From Lampris incognitus (lineage: Eukaryota; Chordata; Actinopteri; Lampriformes; Lampridae): a stretch of 64,000 nucleotides of DNA. A program made the position numbers and the translations under genes. Under the pieces are notes generated by a model. That model was not told the DNA's origin. It saw only the letters and a list, made by a program, of their open reading frames with translations, and made no database searches. This document shows, piece by piece, positions 30,001 through 42,000 of the stretch. The stretch is taken from contig NC_079213.1 in the NCBI RefSeq assembly GCF_029633865.1, forward strand, positions 90,295,518-90,359,517, given 5' to 3'. Every line of letters starts with the position of its first letter. The first letter of the stretch is position 1.

Positions 30001-33000
30001 ACACTTCACATCTCATATATTTCTGTGTATTCTGGTGTTTTTTTAACCTCTACTTATCCAGAGAAATTCAACTGAACAAACATGATCTTTACCAGCAACT
30101 GTCTGTTCCCATAACCCTGAGAGCTGTACCATTCTCTGCTATTGGCCACTGAGGAGCTGCCAAATGAGAAAGGAAAACTCCTCATTTGATTTACTGTCAC
30201 ACATTTTCAGAGGTGGAAAACTCCACTTCAGAAAGTAGAAGTACTAACCCTGTATTTGCTCCACCCATGCACTAAACCAGCTGATTCTAATTAGCACAAC
30301 ACTTCAGCCAGGTAGGAGAACTAATTAGTGAAATCAGCTGGTTTAGTCCATGGGTGGAGCAAATACATGGTTAGTACCCCTACTTTCTGAAGCCGGGTTT
30401 TCCCCACCTCTGCACATTTTCCCCAGCCAGTGTGAGAATTCAAACCATAGCAATCCAAGCCTTCCTCTCAAACCTCTAAAGGCCCTCACAACCCCACAGT
30501 GTGGAAAGAAGGTAGAAAAAGACAGCAGAGAAATAACAAAACAAAACAAAATGTTGCCCCACTCACCCCATCTTCCGTGAGCCCCATCCACTGGGTGACC
30601 TTGTCGGGCTCTAGCATCAAACTAGCCAGCTTCAGGTAAGTGGAAGCTATAGAAACCATGACCTCTGCTGCATTAGCCCCTGCCATGTCTGGGACCATTT
30701 CCTGGGAAAGGTAAAGGACGTCGCTGGGGGTGAGGAGGTCTGGGCCCCCAGTCTCCATGATGCGTAGGACAGCTTCTGTCAGGTGTTCCACAGAGGACAG
30801 GTCTCTGTACAAGGAGGCATTAGCTCTCATTGTGTCCATCACCTGAAAAAGAAATGTGCATCTTCATTATTCTTTTAACATCATTTTGAATAAATACATA
30901 CATAAACTAAAGTACCTGCTCTTCCCCAGCTATGCCTTCCTTTTCACACAGTTACACACACAGTCATCTAAATCAGAATCCTTTTCATTCACTGGTCATT
31001 CAGGTGCATCAGGTATGTAAGCTGGCTACTTGGTGCTGACGCATTACAAGATAGCTCAGTGGCGGATGCAACATGACTATGGAAGTAAAACAGTGTCGCC
31101 GGATTTTGAAGTGAAAATGAGTTACTGAAAAATTGAAGAGGCAAAAAAATCAGATGCATAAATTCAATGCAAAAACAAACAAAACACAGTGCTACAAATT
31201 CGAAGGCTTGTACAAATCAAAATCCGGTGAGACTGTTTTGCTTCCATACCTGACAGTCCTCTGCTGGTGAAGGCTGGATTTCCTCAAGACACCCTCAGAT
31301 ACTGTGTCCATGTTCCTCGACATTCAGGATGTAAAGCTCCCATCTTATCCCTTTCTGTATGACCACCTCACAGTACTCTGATCCCACGTACTACAAGGCA
31401 CTCACGGTCCTACTTGTTGCTATCGTGAATGAGTGCGATATGACTGTAATATTTGCTAGTAATATTTGATTTGCTAATGTCCCTTACGGCTTTCCGTAGC
31501 GCCACAACAAAGTCACGTGATGTACGTAACAACGTCAGTCGGAATCCGGTCGGTGAATAAACACCCAGCACGAGAGAAGTCGTCCTTGCTTTATTAATGT
31601 TATAAGTTAACATAGCCAGAGGGCACAGATCATTACATGGTGTCAGAAGTGGGATTTAAATACCCAATATGGATTCGTACGGCGTTCCAGCTCCACGGAT
31701 GGACTGGGAATCGGCGAACTTACCTGAAGCATGGAGACGATTTCGACAAACAACGGAGCTAATGTTCACGGGCCCCCTGCGCGGGAAGAATGAAGAGGAG
31801 AAATGCAGCTACCTCCTGCTCTGGATAGGGGAAAAAGGGCGCGATGTGCACAACACTTGGACACTCAGCGGAGAACAAGCCAAGAAGCTAGAAACGTACT
31901 ACGATAAGTACACTGAGTACATCACCCCCAAAGCAAACCCGATTTATGCCAGATATAAATTTCATGAAAAGATGCAGGGAGAGAGTGAATCCTTCGAACG
32001 ATTTGTAACTGAGCTAAAGCTCCTAGTCAAAGACTGTGGCTACCCAAATGCCGACGAGATGGTCAGGGACCGCATCGTGTTTGCCACCAACTCACCCAGA
32101 GTGAGAGAAAAGCTACTTAGCCAGGGAGCTGAGCTAACGCTAGAAAAGGCCATAGATGTAGCCCGCTCACACGAGCTAGCAAAGCAACAGCTAACGTTTA
32201 TGGGCCAGGGCAGCACACATGAAACGGTGCACGCAATAGGCAGAAAGACTTACAAACCGAACGCACCCAAAGCAGCTAACGCTAACTTCAGACAAAGGGA
32301 CGTTAGCACCGCCGCCAGGGCGTGTAGCTATTGTGGAGGGCTACACGGCGCTAAAGCCACTTGCCCAGCTAAGGGTAAACAATGCATTAAATGCAAGAAG
32401 CTCAATCATTTTGCTAAAGTATGCAAGTCTAGCTCCCAGGGACAGACAAAGTACTACCGCGGCACAGTACATGCCGTCGGAGAGAACCCAGAAGAGTACA
32501 CCACTGACAGAGAGCAGGAAGAACTGTACTTCGACAACATTACAGTGGAGAGCACCGCTGTGGGAGAACAGACAGAGCTGTACATAGACTGCATCTCAAT
32601 AGAGAACAACGGAAAAAGCAACGAGCAGGCTTACGTAGAGGTTGGAATTGGCACACCTCCACAGAAGGTAAAGTTTAAACTAGACACTGGGGCACAGGCC
32701 AATACTATTCCCACCAACCTGTTCCAGGCGCTGTTCAAAAATGTGACACTGAAACCAGCAATACACAGACTCACTGAATATGGAGGAGGCGCGCTGAGCG
32801 TGAAAGGCACATGCAAACTCAAATGTAAGTACAGAGACAATGCAATTATGCTGGACTTTTACGTCATTGACACAAACGCCCCACCAGTCATGGCAATGAA
32901 AACATGCCGTGACCTAAACTTGGTAAAAATAGTGATGGCTGTGAGCGAGGAAAACAATGTCACATCACAGAGCATAATGGATGAGTATGCAGATGTTTTC

Positions 33001-36000
33001 CAGGGAATAGGAGAGTTCCCAGGCGAGTGCACCTTCCGCGTCACACCAGATGCAACGCCGGTCGTCTGCCCGCCACGCAGAATCCCCATCGCCCTACGCA
33101 GCAAACTGAGGGACGAGCTTGACAGCATGGAGAAAGGCGGCATAATCTGTAAGGTAACAGAACCCACAGAATGGGTGAACGCACTCGTCATTGTTGAGAA
33201 GCCAAAGACAGGCAAACTTAGAGTGTGTTTAGACCCCAGAGCTCTTAACAAAGTGATACAACGACCTCACTACCCCCTCCCCACGCTGGAGGACGCCACC
33301 ACAAAGCTCGCTGGAGCTGAGTACTTTAGCGTGTTAGACGCGTGGTCAGGCTATTGGGCCATCAAACTGAGCACTGAATCCTCAATGTTGACGACATTTA
33401 ACACAGTGTTTGGCAGGTATCGTTTCCTCAGACTGCCATTCGGAATCGTGTCCGCTCAAGACGAGTTCCAGAGACGCGTTGATGAAACATATGAAGGATT
33501 GGACGGTGTGACGGCCATAGTGGACGACATACTAGTGTTCGGCAAGACTAAAGAGGAACATGACCAGCGTCTCAGAGCGATGCTGAAGCGCACAAGGGAG
33601 CGAGGGGTGAGGCTCAACCCCGACAAGTGTCACATATGCGTGTCCGAGGTAAGCTACTTCGGCCACACGCTCTCACACGAAGGCATCAAACCAGACCCAC
33701 ACAAGGTGAAGGCGGTCAAGGACATGCAACCCCCACAGAACAAAGCAGAGCTGGAGACAGTCCTCGGCATGATCAACTACCTCGTCAGATTCGCTCCACA
33801 CCTCTCACAGATAAACTCACCCCTCAGACCGCTTCTGAAACAGGACAGTGAGTTTGTGTGGGATGCAGTCCACGACAAGGCGTTCCAAGAGATGAAGAAT
33901 CTCATTACACAGCACCCAGGTCCAGTACTCTCATATTTCGACCCGCAGAAAGAGCTGCGACTCCAAGTGGATGCATCCAAAAGTGGCCTTGGGGCTGTCA
34001 TGCTCCAAGATGGCAAACCAATTGCCTATGCGTCCAAGTCACTCAACAGCACTGAAGAAAACTACGCACAGATAGAGAAGGAGCTCTACGCTGTGGTCTT
34101 CGGCTGCAAGAGGTTCCACGAGTACATGTATGGACGAAAAGTGATTGTGGAGTCAGACCACAAGCCTCTGGAGGCAATACTAAAAAAGCCACTGGCAGCA
34201 GCACCACCCCGGCTGCAACGGATGATCCTGGCGCTCCAAAAATACGACATCCAAATCATCCACCGCCCCGGTAAGGACATACCGGTGGCCGACACACTGT
34301 CACGCAAGTCAATAGAACACCACGACAGTGACCTACAGGAAGGGATGGAGGCCCAAGTGCACACAGTCCTCAGCAACATCCCTGTGAGCGACACAAGACT
34401 CACAGAAATCAAGCAGGAAACAGCGCAAGATCCACAGCTCACCGCACTCAGACGAGCCACACTCACTGGCTGGCCAGACACAAAGAAAAAGTGCCCGCCC
34501 AGCATCCAGGAATACTGGAACCACAGAGCAGAAATCTCAGAAATGGACGGTATCCTGTTCAAAGGTGAGAGAATCATTGTCCCCCAAAAGCTTCGCAAGG
34601 ACATGATACAGCGCATCCATGCCAGCCACCTTGGCGTGGAAAAAAGCAAATGCCGAGCAAGAGACTTACTGTTCTGGCCTGGCATGGGGAAACAGATCGA
34701 GGATGCGGTAGCAGACTGCAGCATATGCCAAGAACGGCGCAGCGCAAATGCAAAGGAACCAATGATGTCACACGCCATACCCGAGCGGCCGTGGCAAGTG
34801 ATAGGCACAGACCTATTCACATGGAACTCACAGGACTTCATAGTCACTGTGGACTACTACTCCAGATTCTTCGAGCTAGAGAGACTTTACAGCTGCACCT
34901 CATCTGCCGTCATCATGAAGCTGAAAGCAGCAATGGCTCGACACGGAATCCCCGAGACTATCATCAGCGACAACGGTCCGTGCTACAGCTCTGGTGAGTT
35001 CCGCAACTTCTCACAGACATGGGGTTTCTCACACACCACCACAAGCCCCCACTACCCACAGAGCAACGGCCTCTCCGAGAAGACTGTCCAGACGGCCAAA
35101 CGCATCCTGGACAAAGCCAAAGCTGAGAACAAAGACCCCTACATGAGCTTACTGGAGTATCGCAACACACCGGTGGACAACCTGAAATCACCGGCACAGC
35201 TACTGATGAGTCGGAGGCTGCGGTCCATTCTCCCATCAACAGCAAAACACCTGCAGCCACAGATCGCCAGTCAGGAGGATGTTCACAAAAGGAGAGAGGT
35301 ATGTCAACAGCGCCAGCAGGCATACTACAACCGAACAGCCAAACCTCTGCCCCACCTGCCCGCAGGCACACCAATCCGCTTCCGGCAGGAGGATGGATCC
35401 TGGAGACCTGCAACTGTGGAAAGACCAGCGAACACAGAGAGGAGCTACCACATCCAAACCAAAGAAGGTCAGATCTACCAACGCAACCGTCAACACCTGC
35501 GACAAAGCAGAGTGAACACTCACACTACGCACACACACACTTCACAGCAGACTGTTACCAGCGCTAACAACAACACACAAGCCCATCAGCAAGAGCATGC
35601 TGAACCTCCAGACACGAACAATCAGCGACAACCAGACACACAGCCTGGTTACACCACGAGGTCAGGTCGCACGATCAAACCAAGACAAATCCTTGACTTA
35701 TGAATGTTAAAAAAAAGAGAATTTTACACCAACCTGTACTATACCTGCTATGTTTTGAAAAGAAATATTTACAGCGTTCACTTACCTTGTGTACCTACCT
35801 GCTGTTTGCAGTTACCAGTAATGAAATGAAAAAAAAAAAAAGATGAAATGTTATTACGGTGTCACATTTAGACAGTGAGGGAAATGTTTTACACTACTTT
35901 GTTGCAGTCCAGTTATATAAGAGTTCCACTTTCATATTCTTTCTTATTAAGATTGTATTCGCTTATAAACGTGCTCAACGTGGTCTGTATCTCTGCAGAG

Positions 36001-39000
36001 AAAGCAGCACTTTTCAGAAAAAGGGAGATGTAATATTTGCTAGTAATATTTGATTTGCTAATGTCCCTTACGGCTTTCCGTAGCGCCACAACAAAGTCAC
36101 GTGATGTACGTAACAACGTCAGTCGGAATCCGGTCGGTGAATAAACACCCAGCACGAGAGAAGTCGTCCTTGCTTTATTAATGTTATAAGTTAACATAGC
36201 CAGAGGGCACAGATCATTACAATGACGATATACATCGTGTGACGATAGAAAACGTCTATCGTTTCATATTATCGCTTATTTCTGCGGCAATGTTTTTCGT
36301 CATTTGGGCGGCCCTTCCCGCTCTTTGCACAACGCGGAGGCAGGCAGGAAATTTGCATGAAGGCAATACAAACAAACATGGCGGACTGTGAACGTAACGG
36401 AGAACGGGGTAATACCGAAAAGAAAAATTCCGACCAGCCAGGGCAAAACGAGGAGCTTGTACCTAAACGAGGGGCTACTGTTATGTCTGCACACATCGAC
36501 AGTGCTGCATTTGATTTGGCGCTGTTCTATTGTGCTGGGATCATTTGGCGATTCCTGCGGGCCCTGGGTTGGTTGATCGGGTCTGTCTGTGACGCTGTCA
36601 GTCAAAATAAACAATGCAACGCAGAGGTTGTGTCGAGCGACAGCGCTGTGACCTGACGTGATTTCTAAACACAATAGCTACTTCTATCGTATGGGCTATA
36701 TAAGTTTAAATTATTATTATTGTCACCGGTTATTTTCTTGCCCGGTGCGGGATTCGATACGGCGTGTACTGCACCACAAGACGACGTCACTAACCGCTCG
36801 GCGAAAGGGTCAGACCCGTTAGCTAGGGGCTAATGTGTCTTATTGGTAGTTTACAGTCGTCACCCTCCCCGGAAGCGCGCCCTCGCGCTTGTTATTCCCG
36901 CGCTCCGAAGAGACTTCTGAGGATCTGCACACTTCCGGATCCCACCGCTGCCACCGGTTATTTTCTTGCCCGGTGCGGGATTCGATACGGAGTGTACTGC
37001 ACCACAAGGCGACATCACTAACCGGTCGACTAAAGGGTCAGACCCGTTAGCTAGGGGCTAATGTGTGTAATTAGTAGTTTACATGATTATTATTATTATT
37101 ATTATCGACGTGGTTTGGGTATGAAAATTCTGACACGGACTAGAAAACCGTACTTTGCAAAATGTGCCTCACGCCACAACAGACTCAAACACCACGTTTA
37201 CCAACTACGCAAGAATCATGTCAAACAGTACTACGGAGTAAGTCTACAGATGAGAGCCGCAAAAGCACAGTCGAGTGCTCAAAACAAACCCGAGACATTA
37301 GTATTGTAGCGAATTCGGGGGGCAGCCCGGGAACCGCCGCAGCGGGGACGCGAACCCGTGTCTCCCGCACTACGTTATCCAGTCGACTAAAGGACTAGCG
37401 AGTCTATCCATAGATGATCGTTATACTACCCCCGTCCTTCGGCAAACGAACACACTTCAGCATATCGGCTCCCTCACGACTCTAGGCGAATGCGCTTCCG
37501 GTCTCACCCATTCCACTTTCGACACCAATGTAGCAAGTTCGGGGGGCAGCCCGGGAACCGCCGCAGCCGAGACGCGAACTCGTGTCTCCCGCGCCACAGA
37601 CGACTACGTTAACCAGTCGACTAAGGGGTCCGACTCGTTAGCCAAGGGCTAGCGAATCTATTCATCCGTGGTCGTTACAATATTTTATATTTTGTTACAT
37701 GCTTAATTGAAAATTTGCACAAACGTTCTAAATAAAAGGAGAAAAAAATTAAATATGAGTAAGTACTGTAACCGGTTATTTTCTTGCCCGGTGCGGGATT
37801 CGATACGGGGTGTACTGCACCACAAGGCGACATCACTAACTGCTCGGCTAAAGTGTCAGACCTGTTAGCTAGGGACTAACGTGTCTTATTAGTAGTTTAC
37901 AGTACCTTTTATTTGTCGAGTATATTATTCAAAATGTAAAAAGGAATTGGGCGTTCCATGTGGTCATTTAATATAAACTTTACTCATTGAATTTACAAAA
38001 AATGTGCTATATCGTGATATGTATCGTTATCGTGATATGAAATTTTGGTCATATCGCACAGCCCTTCAAGCTGCAACAACATAGTATGTCACACCACCTG
38101 CATACACAAGTTAACTAAATGATGTATGTTTAATGCATGCGTATGTAATGTAATGTCTTTAGTCTGCTTCTATCTTTAGTGCACTGTCTCCTCCCACTAC
38201 TCATGAGATGCTATTGTTCTCATATAATATGTGCCAGAATACACTCAGTTGTCATTATTGCGCCACGCAATCATCATAAACAACTCTTGTATATTTGATA
38301 TACTTGATGATGTAACTCAGGTTGTGATTGGATCTGTGACTGGTACGTACAGGCAACAGAAAACTACACTGTCCAACTTACAGGTTTGACCAAGGGATCC
38401 TTGCTCAGTCTGCTGAAGAATGTTGTTTTGGGGAAGCTGAAGACATCCATTGCTTCTGTGATCGGAGACAGAGAGGAATGGGATATATTTACTTCCAAGT
38501 GAAAAATTTAGGACTCTAGTTTGAGTGTCCAAGCTTTTCACTTGAATTTTTGGGTTTACTTGTGACTTTGCACAAAGAGTAAAGCTGCACCATAAATTGA
38601 AGAAGAAAAAAACATAAATAACTAACCGCAACATTGACTGCTGCCACTCCAAAACATGGAGGTATCCTTTGGTTGTATGGGAATTCATTGTGCCCTTTCT
38701 AGATTCGGCTGCAGTGTCATCACTTGGACATGAGACAGCACAGAAAACAGGCCAGTTACAGGTCAATGCCTCCTTTCTCTATGTCTGTGGAGAATGAAGA
38801 CATTCCTTGCCTTGGCTGTTTGCATCAAGATGTGGTAACTACCAACGCCTCCTGAACAGGGTGGGTAGCCGTCTGGCAGCACAGGTCAGTCAGGTGGCTG
38901 TGGGGTGCTCAGCACTGGTTGAAGTATGTAAATGCATTGGAGATTCAGGCCATGCTGCTAGCCCTGAGGCATTTCCTACCTTTTTGGAGGGCCAACATGT

Positions 39001-42000
39001 TCTCATAAGGTCAGACAACACCTCAGTGGTTTATCACATCATCCACCAAGACAGCACCAGAACCCAGCAGTGTCTCTGAGTTGCTCAGCAACTCCTCTTT
39101 CAGGCCGTCCCTCACCTAGCAACCCTAAGAGCGATGCACCTCTCTGGCATACAGAACGAGAACATTTCCTGTCCCACCAAAGCCCTCCCCTGGGGGGGAG
39201 GAGGCTAAATCCAGAGGTGGTGGAAGCAATATGATGCAGGTACAGCCAAACAGAGGTAGAGATTTTTGCTTCAGAGTCCTTAACCCATTGCCCCCAGTGA
39301 TTTTCAATGATGGAGGTGACCAGCCCATCAGGATGCTCTGGCTCATGCATGGTGAAACCATCTCCTTTATGCTTTTAGGTGCCTGTGACCAGGAAGTTAT
39401 TGAGATCATCTTAAATTCTAGTGATCCTTCCACCACAGCACTCTACACTAGTAGGTGGAAATTATTTTGTGGAGGAGCCAGAGCACTGTGGTATACTGGC
39501 TATACTCCGGTTTTTACAGTCATCGCTAGACAAGGGCCTTTCAGCCTCTACAATCAGGGTTTATATAGCAAGCCATTTCAGCCTGGCACATACAAGTGGG
39601 TGATGGTACCATGGGATCCCACAGTCTTTTTAGTCACTTTCTGAAGGGGGCTCAGCGACTTTACCTCCCCATGGTTGAAACCTATGCCATCTTGGGACCT
39701 ATCCTTGGTGCTGGAGGCATTGCATCATCCCTCATTTTAACCCTTGGGACAAGCAGAATTGAAATGGCTATCATTTAAAATGGCCTTCCTTCCGGCTGTT
39801 TGCTCAGTTAAGCATGTGAGTGAGCTTCTCACTTTGTCCATCAGTCAAGAGTATCTATGCTGGACTCTTTATCAGACAGTAGTAATGCTGTAACGCCTAA
39901 CCCTACATTTCTTCCAAAGAGACTCTCCCTGTTATGTCAATCAGCCTTTTAGCTTGGCTGCACTTAATCCCTCACTTCTTAAGAATGGTCAGGTGTTGGG
40001 TTCAAGTCTATTGTGTCCTGTGTGTGCTCTAGGTTGTCACACTGAGCAGAAAGCCAGGTGCTGGCAGTCTGATGCACTTTTTGTGCGTTATAGAGGACAT
40101 AAGAAAAGCTACGCCTTGTTGAAAAGGCTCGCCAATTGGATGATGGAAATTTCTAGTCATGTCTATAGTTCCAGAGGCCCTCCTGTTCCTCTTGGTGTCA
40201 AGTGCTACTCCACCAGGAGTGTTTCCATCTCCTTCACTGCATTGATAGGCATTCCCTTGTCTGACATTTGCACAGCAGCAACATGGTCTTTGACATCTAT
40301 GTTTGCACAATTGTACAGAGTTACGTGGCCTCACATAATCTTGTGACAGCAGCCATCTTGCCAACATCCTCACTGTGTTCTTAATTGGGTGAGTACGCTT
40401 CCTCATGACTTTGGTGGTATAAGTCATCCAGGTGCTAAGCACCATCTCTGCTGGACAGTAAGAATTAAGTAGAATGAGAGTTATGAATGTAACTGCAGTT
40501 CTATGAATTCTGGATGACCGCCAGAGTTTGCCCGTCACTCTGAATCTAGGCGAGAAGACTCCAAAAGGAAACTACTCCTGGGTGTACAGGCCTTTTATAC
40601 GGGGGGCGTGTAGCCTACGTCATCCAGGTCACAGGTGACTTTGTTGGTATAGATGCTCGACTGTACATGCGTGATGGATATATCCAGGGGCTAAGCACCT
40701 TCTCTAGTGGTCATCCAGAATTCATAGAACCTTAATCACATTCGTAAGCCCTGTTATCTTTTGAAAACAGTTGTACATATGAAACATCTGAGGAATGGTA
40801 TAAAAAGTAGTGCTGCACGATTTGGTGAAAAAGTCATATTGCGATTATTGTGGACAATATTGTGGTTTGGATTAAAAAAAATCATACATATACAAATAAT
40901 ACAAATTTGTTGTGTTGCTGAGACATGTAGCGACTTTCATTTTGCATGTTTTACAGTAGCTCTTTCTGCTCAATGTTGCTGAGCTTGAATCCAAAGTATT
41001 GCCATATAACAGAGGTTGCGTTTCTTTCTTTTTTTGCCACCAGTTCATCAGCGTTAACCAGCTCGTTGTCATCGGTATCAATTTTTTCCTTCTTTCTGAT
41101 CTGCACACAACACACCGGATAGTCATGTGACCGCAGACTGCACACGTTTCAATGCCTAAAAAGAGACTGATTGGTCATCTCTTAATTATGGGCATAGATA
41201 TGCAGACTGCACACAAACACGTTCACACACGCCTATTTTATTATTTAATTAAATCACAGCCTTTTGTGATTATACAATTGCACAGGCTGACATCGCGACT
41301 GTGATTAGATTAACCGTGCAGCACTAATAAAAAGTGTGATAAAGCAAGAATATTAATAAACAAATAAGTATACTTCAGTGCACTGAACAGTGAGGTCTGT
41401 GTTAAACCACACTATTAACTGCACAATGGATATTGTGACTGCATGAATAAAATATGAAAAGAGGCATTTCAATCATCATAGTAATACCTTGTTATTGCAT
41501 ATGTTATAGATATATATTTTTTAAACAAATACATTATATTTACCAGTTGATTTAGATTACAGTGAAAAACATTAGAATGACTATCACCTTTCTGAAACTG
41601 GCAGACCGCCCCTTTGGATGAATCACACTTGTCCTGACCCCAGCTCCCATTAACAGGGTCAAAGGTGACACACCACTCAGCCTGGAGAGCATGGACCACC
41701 TCCCGGGAGAAGTTGTGATAGGACAGGAAGCTTGTACCTAGGAGGGTGTGCAGGGATGGGTTCTCCAACGCACTGCTGTTACCTTGCAAAGTAAATAGTG
41801 AACGGTCATGGTTAATGCTGGGCAATGGATTTTGATGGCAAAATCACGCAAAACCTTCTCTCCTGTGTTTCATCAACTTACGTCTTTTCTGTTCTATGTT
41901 ATGATAACTTAAAAATATTCAAGAGTGAAGTGTCCATTCCACAAATCCAATAGAAAATGAGAAGCCCTTTCCTAACCCACAGAGTCCTCCACAAAAATGA

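Larger units (their letters stand above)
31445..36221 (+). mobile_element. Complete Ty3/gypsy LTR retrotransposon
   Basis: A full element of 4777 bases. The two 193-base LTRs (31445-31637 and 36029-36221) look identical base for base, start TG and end CA, and are flanked by the same 5-base target duplication ATGAC (31440-31444 and 36222-36226). A primer-binding-like site TGGTGTCAGAAGTGGGA follows the left LTR, and a purine tract AAAAAGGGAGA precedes the right LTR. One open frame spans the interior. Identical LTRs indicate a very recent insertion that may still be mobile. It lies in the 7.5-kb adgrd2 intron between exons 7 and 6, antisense to that gene, and inside an older DNA element. Confidence 0.95.
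31429..38065. mobile_element. Older DNA element that hosts the gypsy insertion
   Basis: The left end reads GTGCGATATGAC (31433-31444) and the right end GTCATATCGCAC (38048-38059), an inverted pair. The gypsy element inserted exactly within the left terminal repeat, so its target duplication ATGAC is part of it. Interior sequence outside the gypsy copy (36222-38065) holds five tRNA-like repeat units and no recognisable transposase, so it is probably non-autonomous. The hAT-like character is only inferred from the style of the ends. Confidence 0.55.

Noticed and set aside
31669..35703. Domesticated host gag-pol gene
   Set aside because: Identical LTRs and a perfect target duplication show a mobile copy rather than a gene kept by selection.
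36724..37906. Functional tRNA genes in the tRNA-like array
   Set aside because: Box motifs are present, but I could not confirm a full cloverleaf with anticodon arm, and the units recur as longer repeats.
38317..38766. 149-codon minus-strand frame as an independent gene
   Set aside because: Only the part 38382-38455 fits as adgrd2 exon 6; the rest has no support and the frame differs.
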